Assembly: GCF_000955955.1 (NCBI RefSeq)
Contig: NZ_JYJG01000145.1
Coordinates: forward strand, 1 to 48,523
Length of the DNA stretch: 48,523 bases
DNA from: Lentzea aerocolonigenes
Lineage (GTDB): Bacteria; Actinomycetota; Actinomycetes; Mycobacteriales; Pseudonocardiaceae
Direction: 5' to 3'
Under the pieces are notes generated by a model. It made no database searches and was not told the origin of the DNA. It saw nothing but the letters and a program-made list of their open reading frames with translations. The stretch's first letter is position 1. Each line of letters opens with the position of its first letter. Position numbers and translations under genes: made by a program. This document shows, one piece after another, positions 27,002-36,894 of the stretch.

Positions 27002-28387
27002 ATGAGCGGGGGAGTAGCAGGTAGGCCTTCGGAGGTGCACTTCCGGTACGGGTTGCGCCAGCACACGCAGGCGCAGACCGGCCAGGAGATCCACGTGCGA
27101 GTGGGCCAGGAAATGAAGGACCGGTACGGCCCGTTTCTGGGCGCGGTCCTCGGGTGGCTCGAGGCGCCTGTCCGCATGGACGAACTCCTGGACGCACAGG
27201 CGTTGCGGCTCAAGCAGGCTTGCGGCCTGACGCGGCAGGCGCCGGGGGCGCCCGGTGTGCATTACCTCGCCATCCCGCATAGGGAACTGCACGACATGGT
27301 CAACAACGGGGTCGCACCCGCTGTGGTGGGCGGCGCCGGCGACACCTACACCCAGATCGGCAACGACCTCGCGGCATTCGTCGAGGAGGTCGCCACCGCC
27401 ATCGGCGCGAGCGAAAAGGGCTGGCAGGGCACGGCAGGTGACGGCGCCCGGAAAGCGCTGGCCGCGATCGCCAACCACGCGGCCGAGGTGGGTACCGCCG
27501 CACAGCTCGCGGGAACTCTGCACACACAGCAGTCGGCGGCCTTGGCCAATGCGAAGTACGCCGTCCCGGAGCCGCCCGCGCAGCCCCTTGACCAGCGGGC
27601 AATTTCAGCACGGTTGATGGCGACGACCGACCCGGTCCAGTTCGTGCAGCAGGCCCCCGCCGACTACGCCGCCTTCCAGCAACAACAGCGAGATCACCAG
27701 CAAGCCGCACGCGTGGTGGAGACCTACGACCGGACGCTGACCCAGACCACGATCGCGCAACCCGCGTTCGCCCCCAGGCCCCAGGCCCCGCCGAAGGATC
27801 CGATCGATCCCGGCAGGCCGCCGATCGCGCCGAACCCCGGTTTCACCGGTCGGGGCAACATGCCTCCCCGACGGGTCGGCAACGAATTCACTGACATGTC
27901 GTGGACTGTTCTCCCGACGCCGAATACCGGTGGTACGGACACCAGTGGGCTCAACAACAATCGCCGTGGCAACGGCGCGAATCTGGGCAACCAGTTCGGC
28001 GGCGACAACAACCTCAACCTCGGCGCACCGCTGCCCGGCCAGACCTCCGCTTCCGGGAGCACGCAGGGCGGTCCTGACCGCCGAGCCGGCGGCGGCGCCG
28101 GATTCGGCCTTCCCAATGTTGTCAGGGATTTCGGTCCTGGTGCGTCAGCGGGCGTCATGCCGGGCGTCGGGAGCACGGCAGGGCGTGGTGGCGCGACTTC
28201 CGGTGGTGTTGGCGGGCGTGGTGGTGCCGGTGGCGGCGCGATGGGTGGCACGGGAACTGGCGCCGCCAAAGGGAAGGGTTCTGAGGACCTTGAGCGGACG
28301 ACACCGTCGTATCTGGTCAACGAGCACAACGGTGACGAGATCGTGGGTGATCTCGGCATGGTCGCGCCTCCGGTGATCGGCGGGTGA
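27002..28387 (+). CDS. PPE-like ESX-associated protein with glycine-rich C-terminus
   Basis: A 461-residue protein starting at ATG 27002 after GAGGGGTGGGGCG, 11 bp behind the lipoprotein gene. The helical domain at about residues 80-230 (LAIPHRELHDMVNNG; YTQIGNDLAAFVEEVATAIG; WQGTAGDGARKALAAIANHA) carries the WQG turn seen in PPE/WXG-type ESX substrates. A Pro/Gln-rich linker and a long Gly-rich low-complexity region follow (residues of about 290-430). The conserved-looking C-terminus (EDLERTTPSYLVNEHNGDEI) is the tail seen on many actinobacterial PPE-like proteins. Probably secreted or surface-exposed via an ESX system encoded elsewhere. Confidence 0.78.
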   Translation: MSGGVAGRPSEVHFRYGLRQHTQAQTGQEIHVRVGQEMKDRYGPFLGAVLGWLEAPVRMDELLDAQALRLKQACGLTRQAPGAPGVHYLAIPHRELHDMVNNGVAPAVVGGAGDTYTQIGNDLAAFVEEVATAIGASEKGWQGTAGDGARKALAAIANHAAEVGTAAQLAGTLHTQQSAALANAKYAVPEPPAQPLDQRAISARLMATTDPVQFVQQAPADYAAFQQQQRDHQQAARVVETYDRTLTQTTIAQPAFAPRPQAPPKDPIDPGRPPIAPNPGFTGRGNMPPRRVGNEFTDMSWTVLPTPNTGGTDTSGLNNNRRGNGANLGNQFGGDNNLNLGAPLPGQTSASGSTQGGPDRRAGGGAGFGLPNVVRDFGPGASAGVMPGVGSTAGRGGATSGGVGGRGGAGGGAMGGTGTGAAKGKGSEDLERTTPSYLVNEHNGDEIVGDLGMVAPPVIGG

Positions 28388-28482
28388 GCAGACGGTCGGG
28401 TCTGCAGCACCGTTAGGTGACATCTGAGTTGGCTTTCCGTGACGGCTCAGTGAGCTGGCCTGATGTCTGGTGTGGCTTGCTC

Positions 28483-28500
28483 TTGGGCTGTTCGGGTGGA
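28483..28500 (+). repeat. 18-bp direct repeat, left copy, upstream of recombinase 1
   Basis: TTGGGCTGTTCGGGTGGA occurs here and, identically and in the same orientation, at 35269-35286. In each case it ends 66-67 bp before the start of a serine recombinase gene. It may be a promoter/operator or part of a recombination site. Confidence 0.8.
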
Positions 28501-28567
28501 GATGGACAGGACGTCGTCACGATGCCTCTGGCGTGTGGGTCTCGGTTTTGGACCGAGGGAGCTCACT

Positions 28568-30028
28568 GTGGCCACGCTGACGAACGCCGAACTGGTTGCC
28601 GCGTTGACGGGACGTCGCCGTCCAGTGGCACCGCGTGAGAAGTCTGGCCTGCGCTTTGCGTTCTACGGCCGGATGTCGACGAGTGAGTTCCAGGATGTGC
28701 AGACGTCGCGTGCGTGGCAGCGCGCCGTGTCGGATGAGTTGATCGACGGCGTTGGCTCTGTCGTCGCGGAGTTCTTCGATGTGGGCGTGTCGCGCCGGTG
28801 GTCGTGGCAGTACCGTCCGGAGGCCGCGGCGTTGCTGGCGGCTGCCGCGGGCCCTGATCGTGACTTTGACGCAGTTGTAATCGGTGAGTACGAGCGTGCG
28901 TTTCACGGCGATCAGTTCCGCGAGGTCGTGGCTGGGCTGAACGCACTTGGCGTCGAGGTATGGCTGCCGGAAGCGGGCGGCCCAGTGGAACTGGGCAGTC
29001 CGGTGCATGAGGCGTTGATGGTGTTGCTCGGTGCGCAGGCGCAGCGTGAGGTGGCGCGGGCGCGTCAGCGGGTGCTGGCGGCGATGCGGGCGCAGACGCG
29101 GTTGCAGGGGCGTTTCCTGGGTGGTCGGCCGCCGTACGGGTATCGGCTTGTTGATGGTGGTCGGCATCCGAATCCTGTGCATGGGCGGTGGGGTCGGCGG
29201 GTGCAGGTATTGGCGCCGGATCCGGTGATGGCACCGTGGGTGCGATGGATATTTGCCGAACGTGCCCGCGGCCGCACTGTGGCGTCACTGGCACGGGAGC
29301 TCAACGAGCGTGGCGTGGTGTGCCCGGCGGGTGCGGACCCTGAGCGGAATGCGCATAGGTCGGGGGAGCGGTGGATTGCCCGGACGGTGGCGATGATTCT
29401 GGAGAACCCGCGCTATACCGGTCGGCAGGTGTGGAATCGAAGCAGTACAACAGGTCACGGGCCAGGCGGCCGTGTTGGCGGCCGCGGTTCGGGTGCGCTG
29501 CGGTACAACCCGGTCAGTGAGTGGGAAGTGTCCGAGCGCATCGCGCATGAGCCTCTCGTCGATGACGAGACGTTCGTCGCGGTGCAGGGCTTGCGGGTGG
29601 CGACGCCTGCCAAGGACGGGGAGGTCCGGCGCTACCTGCTCGCTAGGCTCGTGGTGTGCGGGCTTTGTGGCCGGCGGATGGATGGGCACTGGGTTCATGG
29701 GCGAGCGGGCTATCGGTGCAGGCATGGCTTCAGCAGCGCCAAGCGACGCTCCGAGAGCGCACCGCGGAACCTCTACATCCGAGAAGACCACCTGCTCGAG
29801 GCACTGCCACATCTACTCGTGCGGACCGCTGGAACCGTGGAGAAAGGTGTGGGCAAGGAGTTGGTCGATCAAGTCCGGGAGCAACGCCTGCAGATTCACT
29901 ACGACGGCGAGCGTCTTGAATTTCGACCCGCAACACTAACGCTGGAAACCGCGGAACCTGCTCGTCGTCCAGTTCAACCGGTGCTCGCGTTGGATTGGTG
30001 TGCTGACGTAAAAGTGGCCGAAATATGA
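28568..30028 (+). CDS. Large serine recombinase (copy 1)
   Basis: A 486-residue recombinase of the resolvase/large-serine-integrase class. The catalytic serine is S37 in FYGRMSTSEFQD, followed by the resolvase-like domain (VVIGEYERAFHGDQFREVVA; GAQAQREVARARQRVLAAMR). The recombinase domain contains GRPPYGYRLVD, SLARELNERGVVCP and the ILENPRYTGRQVWNR motif typical of the family. A zinc ribbon (CGLCGRRMDGHWVHGRAGY, then CRHG) precedes a short tail. The GTG at 28568 is chosen by alignment with copy 2, and GGGAG lies upstream. It is strongly similar to the gene at 35353. It may catalyse insertion/excision of this zone. Confidence 0.92.
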   Translation: MATLTNAELVAALTGRRRPVAPREKSGLRFAFYGRMSTSEFQDVQTSRAWQRAVSDELIDGVGSVVAEFFDVGVSRRWSWQYRPEAAALLAAAAGPDRDFDAVVIGEYERAFHGDQFREVVAGLNALGVEVWLPEAGGPVELGSPVHEALMVLLGAQAQREVARARQRVLAAMRAQTRLQGRFLGGRPPYGYRLVDGGRHPNPVHGRWGRRVQVLAPDPVMAPWVRWIFAERARGRTVASLARELNERGVVCPAGADPERNAHRSGERWIARTVAMILENPRYTGRQVWNRSSTTGHGPGGRVGGRGSGALRYNPVSEWEVSERIAHEPLVDDETFVAVQGLRVATPAKDGEVRRYLLARLVVCGLCGRRMDGHWVHGRAGYRCRHGFSSAKRRSESAPRNLYIREDHLLEALPHLLVRTAGTVEKGVGKELVDQVREQRLQIHYDGERLEFRPATLTLETAEPARRPVQPVLALDWCADVKVAEI

Positions 30029-30029
30029 A

Positions 30030-30065
30030 TTACCCCACGGGATTCTGGTTAATCCCGTGGGGTAA
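30030..30065. repeat. Perfect 15-bp-stem hairpin directly after recombinase 1
   Basis: TTACCCCACGGGATT and AATCCCGTGGGGTAA flank a 6-nt loop (CTGGTT), starting one base after the recombinase stop. The outer 10 bp of each arm match the hairpin after copy 2; the inner 5 bp differ but remain fully paired. It may be a bidirectional terminator, a recombinase crossover site, or both. Confidence 0.85.
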
Positions 30066-30070
30066 GAGAA

Positions 30071-30088
30071 TGTCCGAGGCCCGAGTTG
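30071..30088 (+). repeat. 18-bp conserved motif downstream of hairpin 1
   Basis: TGTCCGAGGCCCGAGTTG is repeated with one substitution (C to A) at 36836-36853, in both cases 5 bp after the hairpin. It probably marks the right edge of the recombinase module. Confidence 0.75.
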
Positions 30089-30635
30089 ATCACTACGCCC
30101 ACGTGCTCTACCAGCGGCTTTCGCTGAAGCTCGATGGCTGACTGCTCTGCAGTCCACGGTTCAAGCGCGTCAGTCCGGTTGTGGCACACGTGCACGATCT
30201 GCTCGCCGAGGGCGTCGGGCGGCTGGAGTGCGCCTGGCGGCTGAGCTGGGCGCCGAACGCGGTCAAACGCTACGCAGGCCTGCCAGCTGTCGGCGAAGCA
30301 CTGTGTGGACAGTAATTTCCAAGTCATCTTGTACAGCAGGACACGATCACCCGGACATGTTCTCCGCCGGGAGAAGTTTGCTTCCCCACAGCGAAGATGA
30401 GTGCCGGGCGGCACAAGATACGCCGGGTGACGTGCAGCGATGACTTTTCGAGCGGCACACCATTGAGCCGTCATTGATTGAACCCCCATGGGGGCGCTGA
30501 CGAGCGCCTACCGCTCGCGAGCGAGGCGGTTCGATGCGTTCACTACGGTGATCTGCCGGCCAGTACCGATGGAGCGGAGACAAGGTGCTCGGTGGTGGTC
30601 GCTTGCCGACGTTCGGAGTTGACATCTCGCCACCG
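30089..30635. other. Spacer between recombinase module 1 and GH2, no gene seen
   Basis: About 550 bp contains short frames in both strands without a ribosome-binding site or recognisable motif. It separates the right edge of recombinase module 1 from the terminator of the GH2 gene. Confidence 0.4.
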
Positions 30636-30667
30636 CCCCCTGGCCGCAGGGCCGAGCGGCCAGGGGG
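30636..30667 (-). terminator. Hairpin terminator of the GH2 gene
   Basis: A 12-bp perfect stem (CCCCCTGGCCGC / GCGGCCAGGGGG) with an 8-nt loop lies 40 bp beyond the GH2 stop on the minus strand. Confidence 0.65.
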
Positions 30668-30707
30668 AGCGGTCGACGCCGCGGCAGGCGAGAACCGGGT
30701 CGTCCGG

Positions 30708-33380
30708 TCAGGCCCGGTTCAGTTGCCACTGCTGGTTGGCCCCGCCGTTGGCGGTCCACTGCACGACCTGCGCCCCGTCGCTCGTCGCCGCACCGTAGAC
30801 GTCCGCCGCCAGTCCGCTGTCGTGGCTGACGATGGTGTAGTAGCCGTTGCCGGTGGACCGCAGATACCACATCTGGTTGGTGCCGCCGTTGGCCGTCCAC
30901 TGCTGCAGTTGCAGCCCGGCCGTGCTGCTGTTGGCGTTGACGTCGAGCACCTTTCCGCTCGGGACGTACCGGAGGGTGTAGGAGCCGTCGGAGGTCGTGG
31001 CGATGGTCCAGGTCGCGGTGCCGCTCTGCTGGACCACCTTGGCACCGTCCGCGGTGGAGTTGCCCGCGACAGCGAGCGGCTTGCCGCTGTTGCGGTTGAC
31101 GATGCGGTAGGTGCCCGGTGCGGGTCCGTCTCCGCCGCTTCCGGCGAGGTTGAAGTACTCCACCGCGTCGGTGAAGACGGGGCTACCGGACTTCGTGGTC
31201 GACAGCTGCAGGTACACGCGGTTGCCGGTGGCCGGGGCGGTGAAGGACACCGGTTGGGTGACCCGCGAGCCGAGCGGAACGGTCAGGGCCGTGCTTCCGG
31301 ACGCGACGACCGCGCCGTCCGGCGCGTCGAGCCGCGCCGTCCAGGTGAAGCCCACCGAGGTGTCGGCGAAGTCGTCGTTGAAGACGGTGATGTTGCGGGT
31401 GACCGTGGCGTTCCGGGCGTAGTTGGGCACGGCCTGCGGCAGAGGGAAGGTGCCGTTGGAGTCCGAGGCGCCGGATGCCGACCAGTAGGGCAGGTCGACC
31501 GCGGCCACCGGGTTGAACGCCGCCTGCACGCGCTGGATCTGCGGGTTGCTCCAGGGGGCCGGGAGGTTGTCCGCGCCGTAGACAGGGCGACCGCCCTCCT
31601 CCGGGGTGAAGTCGCCGGTGCGCACTCCGGGCACGACGCTGGCCCAGGCGGACAGCAGCGTGTACGGACGCAGGTCGGTGGCGTTCTTGCCGCGCTTGGC
31701 CAGGGTTGCCGTGGCGAACCACTCGAAGCCCTGCTTGTTGTTGCATGCCGGCCAGATGTACTCGCCCTCGCCGTCGGGCCGCCCATTCACGGTTTTCAGG
31801 CCCTCCCCGTACCTGCCGAAGCCGTCGACGTAGTGCGGAATCACCGCGAAGTTGGCGTACGTCATCCCGGGATACCCGTTGAGATTCCCGTCGACGCCCA
31901 CCTCGGCAATGACCGGCCGGGTGCCATCGTTGCCGTTGATCGCCGAGTACAGGTCCTTCTCGAACTGTTCGGAATCCTGGCCGCTCTGGTTCGGCTCGTT
32001 GACCTGACTCCAGCGGATTACCGCGGGGTGGTTGCGGTCGCGCAGGACCAGCGCACGGGCGTGGTTGACCATGTTGTCGTGCCCGGCGATCCAATCCTGC
32101 TTGCCGGAGGAGCCGCGAATCGCGGTCTCGCCGATGATCATCAGGCCCATCTCGTCGGCGACATCCAACATGTACGGGCTCGCGGGCTCCTGGTGGACGC
32201 GCACCACGTTGTAGTTGAGCCGCTGGTAGTTGTCCACCGCCTGCGGCCAGCCACCGTTGCCGGGTGACGGGGGCAGGAAGCCGGGCAGGGTGTCGTAGGC
32301 GTCGCCCTTGCCGCCGTTGTTGATCCGGTCGTAGTCGGCACCCTGGAGGTTGTCGCCGCGGAAGTTCACGCGCACGCCGTTGAGGTAGTAGTAGTCACCG
32401 TTCTGGGTGGCCTCCCGGAACCCGAACCGGTACGTGGCGTCGCTGGTGTGCCCGTCATCGGCGACGGCACGCACCGCCAGCCGGTGCAACTGCGCCCGGT
32501 ACCCCGACCGGTACGGCACATTGGGCCACCAGTACGAGGTGCTGTCGAGGTTCCACGCGACCGGCCCGACGGTCACGGTCACGGTCGAGTGGGCCGCCAC
32601 GGTGACCGTACGGCTGGGCAGTTCCGGGTAGCTGGAAGCCGTTCCGTTGTTGGGCGACAGCGACCCGGTCAACGTCACCGACCGGGAACTGCCCGACGTG
32701 TTGCGCACCGACACGTCGTAGCTCAACGTCTTGTTCGCCACCGACGTACGCACGAATGTGTCGCTGACGTACACCGCCGGGTACGTCCGCAGGAACGCCG
32801 AACGGAAGATCCCCTGGGGGACCGCCTCGGACCAGTCGGCGGCGTCGGGCACCAGGTACCGGCCGTTGGATGCCTTCAACGCGCCGCGGCCCTTCACGGC
32901 GACGCTGATCGTGTGGGTGCTACCGGGGGCCGCGTAGGCGGTGATGTCGAAATTCGACGGCGTGAACGACGTGGTCTGCGTCGCCACCACCCGGCCGTCG
33001 ACCGACAGCGTCGCCTGGTGATTGACCGCCCCGAACTCGATCCACGCCGACTGCGGCTGACCCGAGTCGGGCACGGTGATGGTGCGCGAGTACACCGCCT
33101 CGTTCACGTCGGTGAAGCCCTGCTTGTACCAGCCGCCGCCGGGCACCGTGATCGAGGTCGCCCCTCGACCCGTCGGCGTGAAACTCCACGTCCCGGCCAG
33201 GTCGACCGAGGCGATCGCGGCGGCGCCGGCAGCCGCGGACGCGGGCGCCGGCTGTGCTGCGACGGCCGGCTGTCCTGCGGCGGCGGGTTGTACCGTGCCG
33301 ATGGTCGCGAGGAGTGTGGCGCCGGCCAGCGCTGCGCGGGCGGAGCGCTGGGATAGCGTGCGAGGGCTGTTCTGACGCAT
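30708..33380 (-). CDS. Secreted GH2-family glycosidase with ricin-type CBM
   Basis: An 890-residue exported glycoside hydrolase. The ATG at 33380 follows GAAAGGGG and begins a signal peptide (RAALAGATLLATIGTVQPAAA). The GH2 jelly-roll sugar-binding domain comes first (LAGTWSFTP; AWIEFGAVNHQATLSVDGRV), then the Ig-like domain, then the TIM barrel (FGFREATQNGDYYYLNGVRV; the general acid motif WSQVNEPNQ at about residue 460). Residues of about 757-890 are a ricin-B/CBM13-like trefoil with QxW-type repeats (LQLQQWTANGGTNQMWYL; AQVVQWTANGGANQQWQL). GH2 enzymes are retaining exo-glycosidases; beta-galactosidase, mannosidase or glucosaminidase activity cannot be decided here. Its ATG overlaps the stop of the CBM2 stub (TGATG). 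Confidence 0.88.
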   Translation of the reverse strand: MRQNSPRTLSQRSARAALAGATLLATIGTVQPAAAGQPAVAAQPAPASAAAGAAAIASVDLAGTWSFTPTGRGATSITVPGGGWYKQGFTDVNEAVYSRTITVPDSGQPQSAWIEFGAVNHQATLSVDGRVVATQTTSFTPSNFDITAYAAPGSTHTISVAVKGRGALKASNGRYLVPDAADWSEAVPQGIFRSAFLRTYPAVYVSDTFVRTSVANKTLSYDVSVRNTSGSSRSVTLTGSLSPNNGTASSYPELPSRTVTVAAHSTVTVTVGPVAWNLDSTSYWWPNVPYRSGYRAQLHRLAVRAVADDGHTSDATYRFGFREATQNGDYYYLNGVRVNFRGDNLQGADYDRINNGGKGDAYDTLPGFLPPSPGNGGWPQAVDNYQRLNYNVVRVHQEPASPYMLDVADEMGLMIIGETAIRGSSGKQDWIAGHDNMVNHARALVLRDRNHPAVIRWSQVNEPNQSGQDSEQFEKDLYSAINGNDGTRPVIAEVGVDGNLNGYPGMTYANFAVIPHYVDGFGRYGEGLKTVNGRPDGEGEYIWPACNNKQGFEWFATATLAKRGKNATDLRPYTLLSAWASVVPGVRTGDFTPEEGGRPVYGADNLPAPWSNPQIQRVQAAFNPVAAVDLPYWSASGASDSNGTFPLPQAVPNYARNATVTRNITVFNDDFADTSVGFTWTARLDAPDGAVVASGSTALTVPLGSRVTQPVSFTAPATGNRVYLQLSTTKSGSPVFTDAVEYFNLAGSGGDGPAPGTYRIVNRNSGKPLAVAGNSTADGAKVVQQSGTATWTIATTSDGSYTLRYVPSGKVLDVNANSSTAGLQLQQWTANGGTNQMWYLRSTGNGYYTIVSHDSGLAADVYGAATSDGAQVVQWTANGGANQQWQLNRA

Positions 33381-33766
33381 CAAGAAACCCCTTTCGCGGG
33401 TGTCGCGTCTACGGGGATACACCGATCATCGGACCCATCGTCACTACCGCCGGGGCCGCCAAAATGGAGAGGTCCACTATGGACTCGTCTACCGGCTCCG
33501 TGCCCGCGGAGCAGGGCGTCGGTCGGTAAGCAATCGTGGTTCCAGCCGGACGTGATCTGCTGGCTGCCGGTGTAGGCCCGGCTGGCCATCCAGGCGGTGA
33601 CCGGCGCCCCGTTGTTGGTGACGGCGACGTTGGCGGTGAACCCGCTCGCCCACACGTTGGGCTGGTAGGTGACCACGCACGGTGGCGCGGCCGAGGCGGA
33701 CTGGCTGCCTATCAGCACCAGCGCGCCGACGGACAGGGCGGCGAGCACGCGCGACAACCTTGGCAC
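33380..33766 (-). pseudogene. Truncated secreted CBM2 (cellulose-binding) protein
   Basis: GTG start after AAGGGG, a signal peptide (MPRLSRVLAALSVGALVLIG to SASA), then the first half of a family-2 carbohydrate-binding module: CVVTYQPNVWASGFTANVAV, TNNGAPVTAW, SQQITSGWN. After this the second half expected in CBM2 (the NxxWNGxxxPGGSxxFGF region) is absent, and about 50 unrelated residues lead to a stop overlapping the GH2 start. It looks like the remnant of a cellulase or CBM protein whose promoter and operator now drive GH2. It could still be expressed as a short secreted peptide. Confidence 0.6.
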
Positions 33767-33782
33767 GGTGACCCCTTAGGAT

Positions 33783-33800
33783 TCTGGGAGCGCTCCCAGA
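33783..33800. promoter_or_regulatory. CebR-like LacI-family operator
   Basis: TCTGGGAGCGCTCCCAGA is an 18-bp perfect palindrome containing TGGGAGCGCTCCCA, the published consensus of the Streptomyces cellulose-utilisation repressor CebR. It lies 16 bp upstream of the CBM2 stub start. It predicts induction of the CBM2-GH2 unit by cello-oligosaccharides. Confidence 0.8.
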
Positions 33801-33927
33801 CACGGACGGTAACGGAGCCCTCATGAGTTGGAAAGCGGCCGACCGTTGCAATCAGTGCTTGTGGGGTGCCAGAACTCCGCACACACGCGTTGAACTGCGG
33901 TGGACGGGGCTCTGTCGTTCGGTCGGC

Positions 33928-34932
<1,005 letters not shown>

Positions 34933-35039
34933 GTCCGTGCGTCGCCGGCAAGTACTCGGCGGCTTGATCAACGAGCACGAACCTGCGGCAGCCTGATAGG
35001 CAGGTCAGACCCACCGGTCCGCGTTTTGGCACCCCACAG

Positions 35040-35130
35040 GGGTCGGCGATCGTGTCGACACCGCGGTCCTTGAGTGCTCGCAGCCGGCTCACGGCGTCGG
35101 CGATCGGTGACGGTCTCGGCGCCACGTGGG
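35040..35130 (-). pseudogene. Possible phosphotriesterase-family fragment
   Basis: The minus strand reads ADAVSRLRALKDRGVDTIAD, which resembles the segment of phosphotriesterase-like amidohydrolases just before the metal-binding strand (AVxxLRELKxxGVDTIVDPT). Nothing homologous is readable on either side, so only a short relic could remain. The rest of the 34933-35268 interval shows no gene. Confidence 0.35.
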
Positions 35131-35268
35131 GGTGGGGCGAACCTAACTCGTGACACGGCCTGGCGAGGTTCGTTCCCAGTGAGGCCCGCAGGACGGCACC
35201 CCAAGGCGGTATCCGGAATGTCAAGAGTTCGCCGGTGTCAAGCCGGTGGGGCGCGAAGATGTGCTGTG

Positions 35269-35286
35269 TTGGGCTGTTCGGGTGGA
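35269..35286 (+). repeat. 18-bp direct repeat, right copy, upstream of recombinase 2
   Basis: Identical to 28483-28500 (TTGGGCTGTTCGGGTGGA), 66 bp before the recombinase 2 start. A second short similarity between the copies (GGTCTCGG near the start codon) supports a common upstream module. Confidence 0.8.
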
Positions 35287-35352
35287 CGAAGTCCTGTCGC
35301 CGTCATGGCGAGCGGTTCACCGCGGTCTCGGCTCTGAACGAAGGAGCCGACC

Positions 35353-36795
35353 ATGATCGCGCTGACGAACGCGGAGCTCGTAGCCGCGATGACAGGCAGC
35401 AGACGCTCCGTGGTGCCGTCGGTCGACCACGGTGTGCGCTTTGCCTTCTACGGTCGGATGTCGACGAGTGAGTTCCAGGATCCGCGGACCTCGCGAGCGT
35501 GGCAGCGCGCGATCTCGGATGAGCTCATCGACGGCATCGGCATGGTGGCCGTGGAGTTCTTCGACGTGGGCAGGTCACGCCGCTGGTCGTGGTCGGACCG
35601 TCCGCAGGCGGCGGCACTGCTCGCTGAGGCCGCGAGTCCCGGCCGCAGGTTCGATGCGGTTGTGGTGGGGGAGTACGAGCGGGCGTTCCACGGTGACCAG
35701 TTCCGCGAGATCGTCACTCAGCTCAACGCTCTCGGCATCGAGGTGTGGCTACCGGAAGCAGGAGGTCCGGTCGAGCTGGACAGTCCCGTGCACCAGGCGT
35801 TGATGGTTTTGCTTGGCGCGCAGGCACAGCGGGAGGTGGCGCGAGCCAGACAACGGGTGTTGGCCGCGATGCGTGTGCAGGCGTCGCAGCAGGGCAGATT
35901 CCTCGGAGGCCGCCCGCCGTACGGCTACCGCCTCGTCGACGCGGGCTGCCACCCGAACTCTCGTCACAGCCAATGGGGCCGACAGCTGCAGAAGCTGGGG
36001 CCAGATTCGCAGACGGCGCCATGGGTGCGGTGGATCTTCGAGCAGAGGTCGGCTGGCCGCGCCGTCGCGTCAATCGTTCGCGAGCTCAACGACCGGAACG
36101 TGCCCTGCCCCGCGAGTGCGGATCCGACTCGCAACAAGCACAGGTCCGGGGCTCGCTGGGTGGCCGCCACGGTGACCTCAATCCTGGAGAACCCGCGGTA
36201 CACCGGCCGACAGGTGTGGAACCGACAGGCGACGAGTGGCTATGGCACCGGCGGCCGGACAGGCGGACGCGGTTCCGGGCGGGCCAGGAGAAAACCTGCC
36301 ACAGAATGGGAAATCTCAGGGCAGCTGGCGCACATCCCGTTGATCGACGACATGACCTTCGTCGCGGTCCAGTCGATCCGAGCCCAGCGAATGCCGAAGT
36401 GCGGAACAACTCGCGAATATGCGCTGGCAGGCCTGGTCGTGTGCGAGGCATGCGGCAGGAGAATGGACTCTCACTGGGTGCACGGCCGGCCTGGATACCG
36501 CTGCCGCCATGGCTACAACAGCGCGTCAGGAAGACCGCTGGACGCACCACGCGTCACCTACGTCCGAGAAGATGTGCTGCTCGAAGCGTTGCGATCCCTC
36601 GTGCAGCCTGCCGGTGGCGAGGAACCGGTCAACTGGCTCCGTCGAGAAGGCCAGGTGATGGTCCACGGACCCGGCGTGCCGACAGTGAGCAAAGCCGATG
36701 GCTCGAGAGCCGTTGTTCCCGCAGCTGTGGTGACAACATTGACATTGCCGTTGGAATGGGAGGCAGAACCGGTAGTTCATCAGCCCCGAAAATAA
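35353..36795 (+). CDS. Large serine recombinase (copy 2)
   Basis: A 480-residue paralogue of the recombinase at 28568, in the same orientation. Catalytic S37 is in FYGRMSTSEFQD. The recombinase domain (GRPPYGYRLVDAG; ILENPRYTGRQVWNR) and the zinc ribbon (CEACGRRMDSHWVHGRPGY, then CRHG) are all present. The ATG at 35353 follows AAGGAG. The C-terminal 50 residues diverge most from copy 1, suggesting different target preference. Intact motifs imply both copies could be active. The gene immediately precedes the RT defence-like cassette. Confidence 0.92.
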   Translation: MIALTNAELVAAMTGSRRSVVPSVDHGVRFAFYGRMSTSEFQDPRTSRAWQRAISDELIDGIGMVAVEFFDVGRSRRWSWSDRPQAAALLAEAASPGRRFDAVVVGEYERAFHGDQFREIVTQLNALGIEVWLPEAGGPVELDSPVHQALMVLLGAQAQREVARARQRVLAAMRVQASQQGRFLGGRPPYGYRLVDAGCHPNSRHSQWGRQLQKLGPDSQTAPWVRWIFEQRSAGRAVASIVRELNDRNVPCPASADPTRNKHRSGARWVAATVTSILENPRYTGRQVWNRQATSGYGTGGRTGGRGSGRARRKPATEWEISGQLAHIPLIDDMTFVAVQSIRAQRMPKCGTTREYALAGLVVCEACGRRMDSHWVHGRPGYRCRHGYNSASGRPLDAPRVTYVREDVLLEALRSLVQPAGGEEPVNWLRREGQVMVHGPGVPTVSKADGSRAVVPAAVVTTLTLPLEWEAEPVVHQPRK

Positions 36796-36797
36796 GA

Positions 36798-36830
36798 TTA
36801 CCCCACGAACTCGCAGAGTTCGTGGGGTAA
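36798..36830. repeat. Perfect 15-bp-stem hairpin directly after recombinase 2
   Basis: TTACCCCACGAACTC and GAGTTCGTGGGGTAA flank a 3-nt loop, two bases after the recombinase stop. Compared with the hairpin at 30030-30065, the outer 10 bp are the same and the inner 5 bp have changed on both arms in a compensating way, indicating selection for the structure. Confidence 0.85.
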
Positions 36831-36835
36831 TTATG

Positions 36836-36853
36836 TGTCCGAGGACCGAGTTG
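36836..36853 (+). repeat. 18-bp conserved motif downstream of hairpin 2
   Basis: TGTCCGAGGACCGAGTTG matches 17 of 18 bases of the copy at 30071-30088, with the same spacing from the hairpin. Confidence 0.75.
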
Positions 36854-36894
36854 CTCTTTATCCCTACGTCTTGACCTGGACTGAGTGCATCTGG

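Noticed and set aside
30049..30489. 146-codon minus-strand frame next to recombinase 1
   Set aside because: No ribosome-binding site or motif; its end overlaps the structured hairpin and repeat.
30585..32267. 560-codon plus-strand open frame
   Set aside because: Lies opposite the GH2 gene; product is low-complexity Val/Gly/Arg with no recognisable domain.
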